From positions 117,757 to 181,756 of the forward strand of contig AZLU01000048.1 in assembly GCA_002224055.1 (NCBI GenBank): 64,000 bases of DNA, read 5' to 3'. This stretch comes from Pezizomycotina sp. ARF18 (taxonomy: Eukaryota > Ascomycota). Within the stretch, counting starts at the first letter, position 1, and the number at the start of each line of letters is the position of its first letter. Positions 33,765 to 45,945 of the stretch are shown here, one piece after another. The position numbers and the translations under genes were made by a program. The notes under the pieces were generated by a model, which had not been told where the DNA came from, searched no databases, and saw only the letters and a list, made by a program, of their open reading frames with translations.

Positions 33765-34260
33765 CCATATTTTTATTATAGTATTATAAGATTAATAGAT
33801 CTAATATAGAGGTATTATTTATAGAGGACGATACCGATACTTATTAGATAAAAGGTTATAACATAGCTCAATAAAATAATATTATATAGTTTAAATAGGT
33901 TATATAGTTTAAATAGGTTATATACTTATTAGTTTAAATCCTATTAAAATCTATAGTCGCTTATTATCTATTAATAATCTTATAATAAAATAAGCTCTAG
34001 CTAGTTATTAAAGTTAAGTAAGACGCTATTATAATCGATAAGATTAATATTCTTATCGATAGCTAGTTAGATTATATTAAGGAGTGCCTAGCGTGTCGCG
34101 GCGTTATATATACTATTAAATCTTTAATTTTAATAGTTTATATATAGTTGAGCTTATTTTATAATATTGTTAGTTTATTAGTATTATTAGTAGAGATATA
34201 GCTATATGATTCTTATAGTGATTGCTTAAAAATTTGATTTAGTATGGTAAAATAAACTTT

Positions 34261-34958
34261 ATTGTCACGTGATTATATATTATACTATCCATTATACATG
34301 TGCTGCTTCATGGTAACTATACTACACCCCGACAGTATCTGGTAGACTAAATGGGGGAAGCATCTGCACTGAGCTAAGTTATAATGACTAGCTATAACTA
34401 GCGATAAAGCCTTTGTGTTATACTACAGTATCATTGGTGCTTTGAGCGGGTGTTATCAGTAATGCACGCGCAGGTTCTCTAGACAACGCCTTCCTTTAGT
34501 TTATTCCACTTACAGCATTCTGCGATGTTATCCGAGTTATTCTTATCACTACATGTATATTTTTTGAAAAAAGGTTCAGATTATTCTTTTCATCATCCAT
34601 TATTCGGTCTTTCATCTGTCACTTCTCATATTCCAATATTTCTGTCATTACAGCTAGTTAAGAGCACCCGAAATACCTCTTAGATTTTCTTTCTTAAACT
34701 ACGAATCGGTGTTTTTTATCCACAATTAGCGACATTTCTCGACTACAGTACACTTTCTTTAAATTATCATATCATTAGTCCAGGGTTACCGTCGTCTCAT
34801 TTCAGGTGCTATTAGATGTCAAGTATCTCAATTCTATCAGATTAAATAGTCGTGTCTCAATTCGTGATTAATCCTGACAACTGTTGAAAGAAATTTTCAA
34901 AGCGTGAGCTCAAAATTCTGAGATTCGACTATAATAATCCTGAACAACGGGTATAAGC
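34261..34958. other. Intergenic, no gene seen
   Basis: Normal-composition sequence after the RIP-degraded flank, with no coding frame. Confidence 0.4.
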
Positions 34959-34967
34959 ATATATAAG
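34959..34967 (+). promoter_or_regulatory. Probable TATA box
   Basis: A TATATAA-type run about 155 bp before the ATG at 35120. The spacing is like that of the paralogue at 29875. Confidence 0.35.
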
Positions 34968-35119
34968 ACTCTAATAGACCCCGATATCCGTATCCACTGT
35001 TATATCTTTGTACATGTCGTTGAAAGATTTAGTTTTAAAGATCTTGGTACTTACACCGCCTCAAACCACATCTATACAGAACGTTTTATTCGCAACGAGA
35101 CTACGTCAAGAGACGAAAA

Positions 35120-35462
35120 ATGGCACCATCAAATAACGAACAAGCGCTGATCAAGAGCCTCGTGCTAAGCCCGAGGGCACAATGATCTGGACGAACTATA
35201 CAGGACGGTGGCGAGCATAGTCCCAAGTATCATCCAGGACGTATCCCTCACGTCCTTGCAGGGAAGAGCGAGGCCGAAGCAGGCGTAATAATGGGCTCGT
35301 GACTACCGCGCTCTGGACTGGCTAGTTCGTACAGAGGGCGACCAGCCTGCGAAGAAGCTCAGCGAGAACCTCCAGTCCATATTCCCGTCCGAGAAAATGG
35401 CAGCTGAAGATAACATTCTAAATGAGCTGGCGAAAGCGTTTGTGGATCTTGGGCAAGGATAA
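35120..35462 (+). pseudogene. Small-protein family member, frame-shifted
   Basis: ATG at 35120 opens MAPSNNEQALIKSLVLS. Other frames then give GHNDLDELYRTVASIVPSII, DWLVRTEGDQPAKKLSENLQ and SIFPSEKMAAEDN, ending ELAKAFVDLGQG at 35462. The LQSIFPSE block and the helical stretch around it line up with GLKAVFPNDD of the protein at 29875. The upstream TATA box and spacing are also alike. At least two frame changes are needed. Function is unknown. Confidence 0.4.
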
Positions 35463-35951
35463 GGAACAGCAAAACAAGAGAACAGCGAATAGCCAGGCGG
35501 AAAATTCATGTTTGGGGCGGAAATATAATCAGTCGAGTAACAATAGTATCAATTTCACCTGGGATATTTCCTAGATACAAGCAAAAATAAAACTTTCTAT
35601 TCATAAAATTCAGAGCTTCTGACAGGATATAGCCCATAAGGATGAACTTTATATTTGAAAGATTGACAGTAAGGTAACTCAACGATATGGCCATTTACTC
35701 ATAACTCGTGTTCAGGTGTTAGAAAATATATTCCCTTGGGCTCCAGGGTTCTCACTTGCGATTATTATCCAGTTGTGTGTTTGAGACCTCCCTTACATAT
35801 GCATGCTTACCAATATCTGTAACGCGTTGCGCTTTCTTTTCTTTTGAAATCGTGTACTCTATGCCGAAGCGATAATGATTCGTAGCCTCCGTAGCCATGC
35901 CTTAATATGCCGCACGCGCGGTTCATATGATGACGCTGATCTGATAGTACT
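35463..35951. other. Intergenic, no gene seen
   Basis: Spacer downstream of the SH3 gene; nothing recognised. Confidence 0.4.
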
Positions 35952-37672
35952 TCAAAATTGTAATTCTTTAGGGATATAGTCTCGATTATACACTGGCGCC
36001 CTAGTGTACGTCGTCTGCTTTATCACTGTGGCCGGCCTATCACTCTTCAGCGTCGTATTATGTGGAATGTTACTGACCATGACCGTGGCCGGTGTGTACC
36101 CGGCGCCGACGGTGCTCCTTTCCGCGACGCTCGCGCTCGGTTCGTTCCTGTAATGCCTAACATCGTCATCGATGTCTTCCTCCTCGCTCTCATAACCTTC
36201 CACGAACTCCTTCGGAAAGAAGCCCTGCATTTGGGTATCCACGTTCCTCCGATCAACCAGTGCCGCCCGTGCTTTCCAGTGACGCGGATGAGATCTCCTT
36301 CGAGAAGAGTCAGATCACCGGTATGGGTGCCTTTGTACGGTTTCATGGCGGTCACGATCTGAATCTTCTTCATCGGGGGTGGATTCGACTGCGGCGGCAG
36401 AGACATGGAGCGCGAGCGCGAGAATCCCGGACGACTAACTACGGCAGCATTGTCGCGGGAGTGGTGGTCTGAGACGTCTTGATAATAGCGAGACGACGAG
36501 TGCTGCTGCTGCTTGTTACGGTAATCGCGATCGCGGGCGTCGCGGCGGATGATCTCGTGTTCGGAGATGCGAGAGTAGCGGGAAGCTCGTCCTCCGTTGC
36601 TGTACGGGCGTAGCGGTCGCGGTAGAGAGCATCATTTCCATACCTGGAAGGTAGTCGGTCTTAGGCGGCGAAGATCAAACTGAAAGAGTGGAGAAATCAA
36701 ACCTGTCATATGCATCGGCGTCGCGAGGCGGGCCACTGTATCTATCACGATCGCGTCGGGGTAGCGGTCGAAATCGTCTGCGGCATAGCGGGCTCAGTCG
36801 GGAACGGAAGAAGCTCATTATCGGCGTCGGGCACTGGTGCTGAATGGCGAGGAGATGCAGGGCGGCGGTACCTATCGTACGGAGAGCGCTCGATGCGAGT
36901 GTAGGCGTCGACTGGAGAATAGTGAAAAGCGAGGACGTCAGTATAATGTAACCAACCAACCATAGATGTTTGCTGTCGAAATGCGGATTAAACTAGTAAG
37001 GGAGATAAGTAGTTTTAGTGAAGATTTTTACCGAATCTGCGATCATGCTCAAGATCGCTTGATCTCGTTTCGCGCTCCCATTCCCTTTCTCTGTCCCTAT
37101 CCGCATCCCTTTGTTGTCGCGATAATGTTCCCTGATGTCTATCCTCTCCGTTTCGGATTCACGTCGCGATCGGCGCGATCGCGGTCCCATTCCCTCGGAG
37201 GCGATGCGAATCGAACTCTAGACGAAGCTCGACCTCCCGGGCGACGATCGTCCCACGTTGGCGGTGCAGGGGCAAGCGGTAGTCTCCGGTCGCGCTCTAT
37301 CTCATCGTCGCGATCACGGTAAGTATAGGTCTCCCGAACGTAGATGCTGCCGTCAGCCCTGGGATACTCCTCGCGTACAACATGCGCTCCTTCATGATCG
37401 CTTTCTATGGTTTTAAACGTGGTTAGTTCGTGATCGTGCCACCGTTGTCATAGCTTTTAAGCCTCATCGGGTTGAAAATGAGGGGTTGGGAATGATCTGG
37501 TGGGGCAAACGAACGACGCCTCTCCATTGGGGAGCCCCACGACCCCTTTCACGGTCTCTATCTCGTTCCTTCTGGAGGTCTTCGTTCACGAGTACCATCT
37601 CGTCGAAGCGTAGCGTCCGTGACTCTCTACACCCTGACTTTCGAAGTCTCTGCGATCCCGACTGTCGGCCAT
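35952..37672 (-). pseudogene. Arg-rich SH3-domain protein, frame-shifted
   Basis: ATG at 37672 opens MADSRDRRDFESQGVESHG. The N-terminal two thirds is Arg/Asp/Ser-rich and looks disordered: DEMVLVNEDLQKERDRDRER, EGAHVVREEYPRADGSIYVR, IIRRDARDRDYRNKQQQHSS. An SH3 domain follows near 36,370-36,190: KKIQIVTAMKPYKGTHTGDL, TLLEGDLIRVTGKHGRHWLI, then QMQGFFPKEFVEGYE, with the ALYDY-like, Trp and PxxFV positions of the fold. The tail ends NRDYIPKELQF at 35952. The SH3 domain itself contains one frame change just after HWLIGGT. SH3 domains bind proline-rich ligands; a role in cytoskeleton or signalling is possible but not shown. Indels may be assembly errors. Confidence 0.65.
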
Positions 37673-38914
37673 GATATAACGCTTTTTTTTCTCACGGTTT
37701 GCCGGGAAAATGTTTGCAAATGTCGATTAGCGGCGATGAGGGGGCTAAAACGAAGGAAAAATACCTCTTCCTGTCTTGCTCTTCCTGCCAAGTTTTTTCA
37801 GGTTAAGTAGGATCTTCGCTCGAGTTTTTTCAGCCTCGCATAAGCTCGTGACGTCAGATCACGTTTTAGCTCATTTCCGGGGAGCTCGGGATTTTCCACG
37901 ATCTTTCGGCCTATTCCGTTTTGTTCTACGAGCCGCTATGCCATTGGCTCCTTGATGATAGGGAAGCCTGAAGGATGAAAGGATCATAGCGATATAGCGG
38001 AAAACGCGTAACGATCTCATCTAATGGCCATTAATGTGAAAGCTCAGATATTTAGTTACTAGTAGGTGTGTAGTAGAGGTTTGGATTTGCTATGTAGGAA
38101 CGGGCACTAGGGCCAGACTTTAAGAGGCAGGAACAGATCCGAATGATGGTAACTCACGGTGCGAAAACAGAACCAGAGCGACATGCACTGCCTTATATCA
38201 CTTTTCATAGTGCTGGCAATGGTCTAAGTCTTTATCCTGAACAAGGAGACTGTAGTTGGGGGTGAGGAGAAGTATAAACTGCTAAATAGCTAGGTTCCGA
38301 CAAGCTTGTATTTATCTCTTATAAGGTATCCACCAATATTATGTCCTAAGAGTTTGGTTTACAAGATATCGACTATTCTTGTTTTTTTTAATTCAACATT
38401 ATGCCGCCAACGAAACTTGGAATGTTATATTCTAATTAACCGAATAGCAATGCCATGTACCTGATGGATAATAAAGTAGAATACTTGTAATGAGCGTTAG
38501 TCTAGTAGTTAAAAAAGAATTTCTGGCAAGAAACCATCCGTGCGAGTTCCTATATTTGACTACCTTGAACGTTAAGGAAATATTTGTAAAGCTTTATAGG
38601 AATTCTAGTCTCACTAGAAAATAGTGCAGTAACATTTGGGGAAGTGAAATCGTAAAATTCAACGAAATAATGAATACCATTTCCCAAGCGTGCCTAAGAC
38701 ATTGTACTGGAAATAAACCCATTGAAAAAAAGACTTCGATTTCCCGTCAAACGTGAATAGGCTTCTAATAGATTCAAGCTTATCAGGTCTGCGTGTTACA
38801 TTGAATGGGCGACTATGGCGCTTAATTAGGCGCATTCAATGAACGTCCAGCTTGTCGAGATTCCACCCTGAAATCAGCAGCAATACTGCTTCTAGGATGT
38901 CTTGCGCGCTAGTG
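37673..38914. other. Intergenic, no gene seen
   Basis: About 1.2 kb between the SH3 gene and the first F-box gene. No coding frame or repeat is called. Confidence 0.4.
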
Positions 38915-38930
38915 CCGCGAATATAAATAG
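38915..38930 (+). promoter_or_regulatory. TATA element shared by two F-box paralogues
   Basis: CCGCGAATATAAATAG, found identically at 41240-41255 upstream of the second F-box copy. It marks a duplicated promoter. Confidence 0.5.
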
Positions 38931-39228
38931 CCCCGATTGGACCAAAGTAGATTCTTGTGCTCTGGAGTAGTAGAGGATATCATCAGCCAACAGTTCAACT
39001 GAGCAGCTCATATTCCACGGAAGTTAGTTGCTTACACTTCTAAAGTGAAAGGCCTACAGTAGGTCTCCTCGATCACAAACACTTGAAACACCAATACCGC
39101 CCTTGATTAAGAAAAAAAAAAAAGCAACATAGGCAAGTCTCTAGATAAGATTGTCATTGTTATCCATCCACGAGGAGCGCACATTCGGTCAGGGCCCTAC
39201 TAGACTATGTATGCATGTACTGAGTAAT

Positions 39229-40145
39229 GACCTAATATAGGCGTTCTTACTCCCACGAAGACTCGCTATGACTGCAGGTCCTGCGAAGAAGACAACCACT
39301 GCAGAGAGACTCCAGAGGACCGCGGGAGACGATCATCCAGGCAATTCAACAGGTTCTTTAGAGCCCCAAGGACCTACAACGGAACTCTTGCCCACTCCCC
39401 ACGTGCGGCAGGATCAGGACCAAGTTTCCGTCGGGGGGACCTCAATTGGGAATACCTTAATCAAGAAGACCTCCTCTGTAACCTGCCTCGAACGGTTCCC
39501 CTTAGAGCTCTGCTCGAGGTGTTTACCCACCTTGACTACGACGACTTGAAGTATCACGTTCTCAGAACCTGCAAGATGTTCAAAGACGTTCTGGAAAGGC
39601 CCACTATCAAAGGAGCTCTTGCTAGAGCATTGTTTCGCGACGAGCCGGACCGTTATTTAAAGTCTTCCGGAGAAATCATGTGAACCCTTCCCTTCAGAGG
39701 TCTCCTCTCTGCCCAGTCGAGAGCGCACTTATGTTACTCGTACTCCATCAGGGCAAACGCCTCACGAGGTTACCGGCAATGGCTTCTCGCCTAGAGAATG
39801 CCGTATCCCCGGCCGTCACCTATCTGGAGGTCAGGGTTCAAGGACTGAGGATGGTCAAGCTCATCAACGGAGCGGGAGGCACGGGGCGGTAACGGTCGGT
39901 GACGTCGTCAAGGCTATTGGGATTATAATTTCCCACCATGTTATGGTAGTTAGTCGGCAGCTTCAAGCCGTCGGCCGCATTACAACCAGCCGCATGTTCA
40001 GTCACGAGATCTTATCGCTTTAGACCCGATGCAGATATTGATATCTTACTCTAGGGGCCTCAAGATCTCGATCTCAATAAAGAAGGCGGAAGGAGATGGC
40101 GGAGGCACGGTTCAACTTGAAGCAGGCCTCTTCATATTTCATTAA
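39229..40145 (+). pseudogene. F-box protein, array copy A
   Basis: The frame open from 39229 has no ATG near its start. It carries an Arg-rich leader, then the F-box NLPRTVPLRALLEVFTHLDY, DDLKYHVLRTCKMFKDVL, then ALARALFRDEPDRYLKS, stopping at 39681. Downstream frames give LENAVSPAVTYLEVRVQ, AVTVGDVVKAIGIIISHHV and SYSRGLKISISIKKAEG, ending near 40145. F-box proteins link substrates to SCF ubiquitin ligases through Skp1. An upstream exon could supply the start, since a TATA element lies at 38915. The overlapping ATG frame at 39268 reaches the F-box out of frame. It is the closest relative of copy B. Confidence 0.65.
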
Positions 40146-41239
40146 TGGGTACTGTTAGGGTTATAGGCGGGGCGGCACTCAATTTTCTTCTAGGATGAAG
40201 ATTTGAAAACGGAAAGCGGATAACAAAACGTGTCTAAATACCGGCTAATGTAATTAATTATTCTGTATATATGCACCTAAATCAATACAGTGATTCAAGA
40301 GCACAGCTAGCTACTCCCACTAAGCCTCTGATAATATGGTATGTTATATAGGCATTCCATTTACTGTGAACTGCTAAATATCTCCAGTATTTTCACGTCA
40401 GGTCACGTTTCAGAGATTCCTGTAAAGCCGGGGAATTCTGTGATCTTCTGTCAGTTCTGTTTGTTCGTTGAGCGTCGCGGTCGCCAGGTAGGGTGATTAC
40501 AGGCTAAAAAGGACATGTTTTACTCCATAATAAAAGTGTTTCTAGAAGCATGCAATTCGGATAGCTAGTCTATTGTGATATTTTAGTCACTCCGCCATTG
40601 CGGACGTTGTATGGAAGTATGTGTCAAGTATGTCTAACTCCTTTGTTATACCGACCAATCTTCCTCACAAGCAGTAGAATGAAATGGCTTAAGGAACATC
40701 TAGAAAAATATTATAACGTATCCTGTCGGAGGTTAAGGTCATTCTCCCAACATTTAGCAAAGTTAGAGTAAGCATCAGCCTGACTGACCCCCGCATCGTG
40801 TTCCTTCGTACACGGTGAGGGCTTAGAGTTGAACCTTGATTGCACGATAATAGAGTAAAATGACCGCAGCCACTGTGAATAGGAATTTCCATTGTGAAAG
40901 TTTTTGTTATTTGAAATAATATACCATTCACATACGACAAGCTATCGCAATGGAGTATAACAGTCTAGTCTCTTTCGAAGCTTCATAAATCGCCGAGTTA
41001 ACGGAGCGAGCGGGATCAGGTTGTAATCGTGGGTTACCGTATTGAATGGCCCTATTTCTATGAACTCATGCTTATCCCCAGTCTAATATATATGGGAGTC
41101 TGGTTAAGAATGCATTGAATTCTCTTTCTGCATCGAAGGACTGCTACAAGCGAATTGAATGTGTAAACATCGAATGCAAGGCTTTTTCATCCCATTCTGA
41201 ATCGCACTAACTTACGAAGCTGCAGGAGGGAAATTCAAA
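40146..41239. other. Intergenic, no gene seen
   Basis: Spacer between F-box copies A and B; nothing recognised. Confidence 0.4.
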
Positions 41240-41255
41240 CCGCGAATATAAATAG
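41240..41255 (+). promoter_or_regulatory. TATA element shared by two F-box paralogues
   Basis: Exact copy of the 16-base element at 38915-38930, placed upstream of copy B. Confidence 0.5.
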
Positions 41256-41513
41256 GGTCGTATGTTCTTAGAACTCGAAGTCTCCCTTCCATTCTCTTTC
41301 AAATCTTATCTATTAATTTACAAGGCAACAAACTCGCAGAGCCCCTACAGACAACGTGAAGAAACAGTACCCAACACCAGGCTATCTAATAGATTATTAT
41401 CATGCGGTAAGTTCCAGGAGATTGAAAAGATTGCAGTGATGTTAGACCCAGACTAACTTACTATTTGTGTGAGTCGTTCTTAATACAGGCTACGTAACGA
41501 AAACTACTAAGTA

Positions 41514-42265
41514 ATGACGAGGATTTACCTGGAAGCCCTAAGCAAGCGGAGCATCCGAAGTCAGTTGCAGCAAACCTTTCGACTCACGTCAAGGATCTCT
41601 TTCAGAAGTCTAAACCTAGAAGGGAGCTCTAGGTCCACCCGTGGATGCAGAAACCAACCACCCTATCCAACTTGTTCATTCCCCAGTAAGTCTCAGGACC
41701 TCAAAGATCGAAGAGGTTTTAGAACGCAGCTAACAGCTAATAGATTATTGGCACAACGGAAAAAAGCAACCTCTATTAAATCACGATATGCCCGCCTTCA
41801 CCATTTGGCATTGCTCATTCAAACACTCCAACAAGGCAACATCGGTACACAGCTTCCGTCAAAAAGTCTCAATCGTGAAGACCTCGCCTGAACTTGAAAC
41901 CTGCTCGAACGGTTGCCCTTAGAGCTCTGCCCCGGGGGGTTCACCTACCTGGCTACGACGACTTGAAGTATCGCGTTCCGTGAACCTGAAAGATGCTAAA
42001 GGGCTTCTGGAAAAGCCTTAAGGGTGCCCTTGCCACAGCACTGTTCTGCGATGAGCCAAAAAATCTATGTCAACCGTTCCCTCCAGAGGTCTCGCCTTTG
42101 CCCATCTGGCAGCTTCAAATGACACACCACTCTGCAACCAGCAGAATCCTCACTCGCGAGATCTTATCGCTTTAGACCCGATACAGATATTGATATCTTA
42201 CACTAGGGGCCTCGAGATCGCGGTCTCGATAAACAAGCGGAACAAGATGATGGAGCACGGTTGAG
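41514..42265 (+). pseudogene. F-box protein, array copy B (degenerate)
   Basis: An Arg/Ser-rich leader begins at ATG 41514. The F-box remnant (about 41,905-42,050) is recognisable by its DNA match to copy A: CTCGAACGGTTGCCCTTAGA, then ACTACGACGACTTGAAGTAT in slightly changed form, and CTGTTCTGCGATGAGCC for the LFRDEP stretch. Compared with A, the middle containing the ENAVSPAV segment is missing. The end matches again from GAGATCTTATCGCTTTAGAC to about 42,265. So B is a shorter, more decayed duplicate of A about 2.3 kb away. Confidence 0.6.
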
Positions 42266-43430
42266 CTTGAGGAAGGCTTCCTCATTAAAGCTCTATGCAG
42301 TAACCAATATCTCGATTATCGATATATCTAATAATCCCACAACAGCAAGAAGACGAAGAAGCCTCAAAAATAATAATGTATATAATATATGTTCACAAGA
42401 GCTCCCTCTCCTTCCTCCTTCTGCCGCGTTGTGGAACCCCGGAATTTTCAAGGTCTCTCTTCCCTGGCTGCACCCAGAACACTCTACGACACTATGGATC
42501 GGCGGGCGCCAAATTTTACTAGCACCAAGGTCGGAAGCGGACAGCACATTGTCCAACATGTTTATCCACCGGCCTGGAACTATCGACTTGTGACTTGCCA
42601 ACTATCCTGTACATTACCCATTATTAAGACTTTGGCTTAGAAGTACGCTAGCTAGCTATTCCTATTGCTCCCATCGGAAGGTAATTCATTCTAGAAAAAT
42701 TACATTTCCTGCAAGCTACTAAGCATCTCCAGTATCCTCGTAGGTCGTACGCGAGGGCGGAAAGAAAAAAAAAAGAAAAAGGAAAATTGAAAAAGGAAAC
42801 GAGCTTTGCCCTACTAGTAGGTTGCGCAAGTCTGAAAGAAAAATTGATTAACAGCTCCTTCAATCTAAATGAGAAAGTTGAGGTAAAGGGCCCCGTAGAT
42901 TTCCAATAAAATTCATGCTCCATCATATCACATAAAATTCCACTACAATGAATACCAATAGCAAATCATGCGAGTGTTGTAGAGTCGAGATTCATCATCG
43001 GGAGACCATTTACTACGGACTTTTATGCATTAGCATTGGACGCTGAAGTCAGAACACACGTTCAAGTTGACCACTGAATATCTTTAGTTGGAAAAGGAGA
43101 GATATATTGTAAGTGAACACTATACCTTATGTTATAATGGAACAGACAGGCCCCTTTCTAAGCCACCTTTTACCCTTTATAAAGCAGCTTATGTTGTATC
43201 CTGAGGCCGATATGATTATTGCACCGCGTTGAGGGGGAATATTTATAAAGTAGAGAATCGGTGTAAATATTACCCCAGTTGAGAATTAATTTTTCCTCGT
43301 ATTAATAATAATAATAATAAATCAATTCTTTTGAGCCGACGAAATTGTGCCTATTACTACGAAGTCACCTCAACGTTGGTTCTCACAAACAACGAAGCTC
43401 CTCAAACGCCAAATATCAAACATCGGCGAC
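42266..43430. other. Intergenic with a short trinucleotide run
   Basis: No gene. A short AAT trinucleotide run lies near 43,304-43,320. Confidence 0.4.
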
Positions 43431-44179
43431 ATGGTCACGGATAACTCCAATATCCCGACGAGCTTCTTCTAAGTATATTCGAAGAAGTCGACTATCATAA
43501 CTTGAAGCGTTTTCAACTTACATCGAAGAGGTTCCGCCGAATCACTCAGTCACCATCCCTTGACCTCATCATCTTCCGCAACAAACTTCCTCAACCTCAC
43601 CAGATCTAAACAACGTCAACTTCACGATACATCCTGTCTTCGAGAAACTCATCTAGTCGTTCGGTAGGACAATTGGCGGCGTCGTGCTCGTGTACACCAC
43701 CCAACAACGGAACCGTAAGTCTATGTCTATACCATCAAAGAAAAGCAAAGAAATATACCAATTAATCGGTTGATGGGACATTTTGAGCTAATATCATTAA
43801 CTCTAGAACACGAGCGCATTACGGAAAAGATCCACTCCGCCCCTGTCGGTCGCGAGAATGCTGTCTCACCCGCAGTGATACACTCCGCGTGAGGATCGAT
43901 CTTCCGGATGACAGGGTTCGTAAACTACAGGTTGGGTGCCTGGATCGTTAAAGGCGGTTACCATTCAGGACGTTATGAAGGGGTTCGTGAGGTTGTTTGA
44001 AGAGTCGTCGCACTACAACTTTACCACACTCGGGGAGCAGCCGGATGAGCAACGACTGGGACGGAGTCAATTACTATGAGGTCGTTGATGGTATGCTGGA
44101 GCTTGTAGTGAACTTTGGAGAATGTAGAGGATTGGGCGACCTCCGGGTTTATGAAAATAACATTATCGGGGAGGATTAA
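43431..44179 (+). pseudogene. F-box protein, array copy C
   Basis: ATG at 43431 opens MVTDNSNI. One base out of frame, the F-box follows: PDELLLSIFEEVDYHNLKRF, QLTSKRFRRITQ. A linker (NFTIHPVFEKLI, RTIGGVVLVYTTQQRN) ends at a GTAAGT donor near 43,710; an acceptor CTCTAG lies near 43,807. Exon 2 holds RENAVSPAVIHSA, then VTIQDVMKGFVRLFEESSHY and a C-terminal SNDWDGVNYYEVVDGMLELV ending at 44179. The layout is that of copies D to G. Several frame changes make it a probable pseudogene, though the splice sites look good. Confidence 0.65.
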
Positions 44180-44584
44180 GAGAGGATTGTGAGGCATCAT
44201 TACAAAATAAGTTACAATAGGCTTTCAGCAGCGGCCTTTAACAAACCAGCTCAAATTTCTATGTATAAATTTACAACACTCTTAAATGTCAATACCCAGT
44301 ATTCTTGACGATATCATACAGCTGCAGTTATCCATAACGACTAGTCTGCAACCTGGACTACTAGTATGCAACATAGTAGTGATTATTGAACTCGACATTG
44401 GAAACGAGAATTTTTCATCCGCGAATTTCATTCAGCCAGCAGTATCGCTGAATAACCGGAAAGGCACAGGACACGGAGACAGCTCTAGAAGTTTCTCAGA
44501 TCTCTATGAAATGATAAGTCAGAGAACGAAAGAAATCTACCGCTTTATGCGTGCGTATGATCCTGCATATATTCTTCCGTTTTG

Positions 44585-44632
44585 CTCGTGGTTCTTCTCG
44601 TGGTTCTTCTCGTGGTTCTTCTCGTGGTTCTT
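44585..44632. repeat. 12-bp minisatellite, four copies
   Basis: CTCGTGGTTCTT repeated four times in tandem without mismatch. It lies between F-box copies C and D and is not in a supported gene. Confidence 0.85.
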
Positions 44633-45085
44633 TTTCGTCTTCCTCCGGTGAATTTCTTAGGCCATAATCATGATGTCTCTTATAAGTAGCAATCTCGTTC
44701 GTCATTCTGGCAACGGTGATTCGCATTAAAGTGTATTTTGACCGCCCAGTACAAGTAACTCGTAATTCGAATGCCTGCAGTATGATGTGTATATCTTTAT
44801 ACCGTAAATCATGTTACCCATAAAGTACGTAAAGTTCTAGACACGATATTTTAGAAGCCAATTAAGGGGCGGTATTTGTTTGCTACATTGCTATTTTTCT
44901 AAGAATTTATTTCATTTGTTGCTTGTTTTTAAAAACCTCCTTAGTACTACTAAACAACCACCCCTTATTACAAACATAAACATCTCGTACTACAAACTCA
45001 CAGTCACCGAAGCATTCAACTCCAATCTACACCCTCAATCAAACGAAGACGAGCCACTTCTTGACGCTGATTCTTCTCATCCAAC

Positions 45086-45945
45086 ATGAACTCGCTACCG
45101 CCTTAAATCATCTTAGAGGTATTCAAGAGCCTTAGCTACTTTGACCTGAAGCTTACTATACCGCGCATCCATCAAACCTTCAAAAATTTAATCGACCTCA
45201 AAACCAAGACGGAGAAAGTTGATCAGCTTCTTCGGCGAGATAAAGCTATTGAGCGTCCGGATAGCCAGATCTATTATGCATACCCCATGTTCCGCTACAT
45301 GGCCTATCCTGCTGACTTAAACCATAGAGGGACCATTTAGAGGGAGTATGTGGATTACGCGCTCGAGGACGATCACGGTAAGATAACCCTCTTCTAGTTT
45401 GAACTTCAAAATAGTTTAAATGTTATTCTGGCCGTTTTCTCTCTCTATTTGCTAACTTACGTATGCATTTATTTAATTTTTGCAGGGGGGGAGGTTCAGG
45501 AAAGGAAAGGCTAAAAGAAGACCTGTAAAGGAAAGGGCGAATATGATCGAGAAGAGGAAGAATACTAGATGGAGAATTCAAATGAGCTACGCGCCTTCAA
45601 CGTATCCCAGTACCGCTCAACATGTCCTCCATCGCCGGCGAAAACGCTTTCTCACCGCCGTCAGCTACGTTGTGCTCCACGTGGACTAGACGATCACTAC
45701 GGTTGGCGACCGCGTCAAGAGTTGTCATGGTGCTCAATATTAGGGAAGCGATCATCGACTTGTATCCAACAAACAAGGAATTCGACGCCATTGTACTCCA
45801 CGATGCGCCGGATGATAAGTTTCATAATATCATTACGAAGAATGACATTGTCGATGGGGATTACAAGTTCAGCTGTATCGCGGAAGTGAAGGTTTCAGAG
45901 GGTGAAGTTCATGCTTATGTTAACTACTCTCTGTCCTGGGTGTAG
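45086..45945 (+). pseudogene. F-box protein, array copy D
   Basis: ATG at 45086 opens MNSLPP, then TAA, then continues in the same frame IILEVFKSLSYFDLKLTIPR, IHQTFKNLIDL, with one more stop before the exon ends at 45377 on a GTAAGA donor. The acceptor TTTTTGCAG lies at 45,477-45,485. Exon 2 has the family motif GENAFSP and, one base on, AVSYVVLHVD, then TITVGDRVK. The C-terminus reads DIVDGDYKFSCIAEVKVSEG, EVHAYVNYSLSWV, ending at 45945. The two stops in the F-box exon are substitutions, so decay rather than only indels is likely. Confidence 0.65.

Larger units (their letters stand above)
30710..34260. repeat. RIP-degraded repeat split by the hAT-type element
   Basis: Both flanks of the hAT-type element (30710-31306 and 33765 to about 34260) are AT-rich and nearly lack CA and TG, like the block at 1-2790. 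Together they make roughly 1.1 kb of one old repeat, into which the element at 31307-33756 landed. The family cannot be named. Confidence 0.7.

Noticed and set aside
36060-37322. Several plus-strand frames over the SH3 gene
   Set aside because: The minus strand carries the SH3 fold and the Arg-rich leader in the same stretch; the plus frames have no signature.
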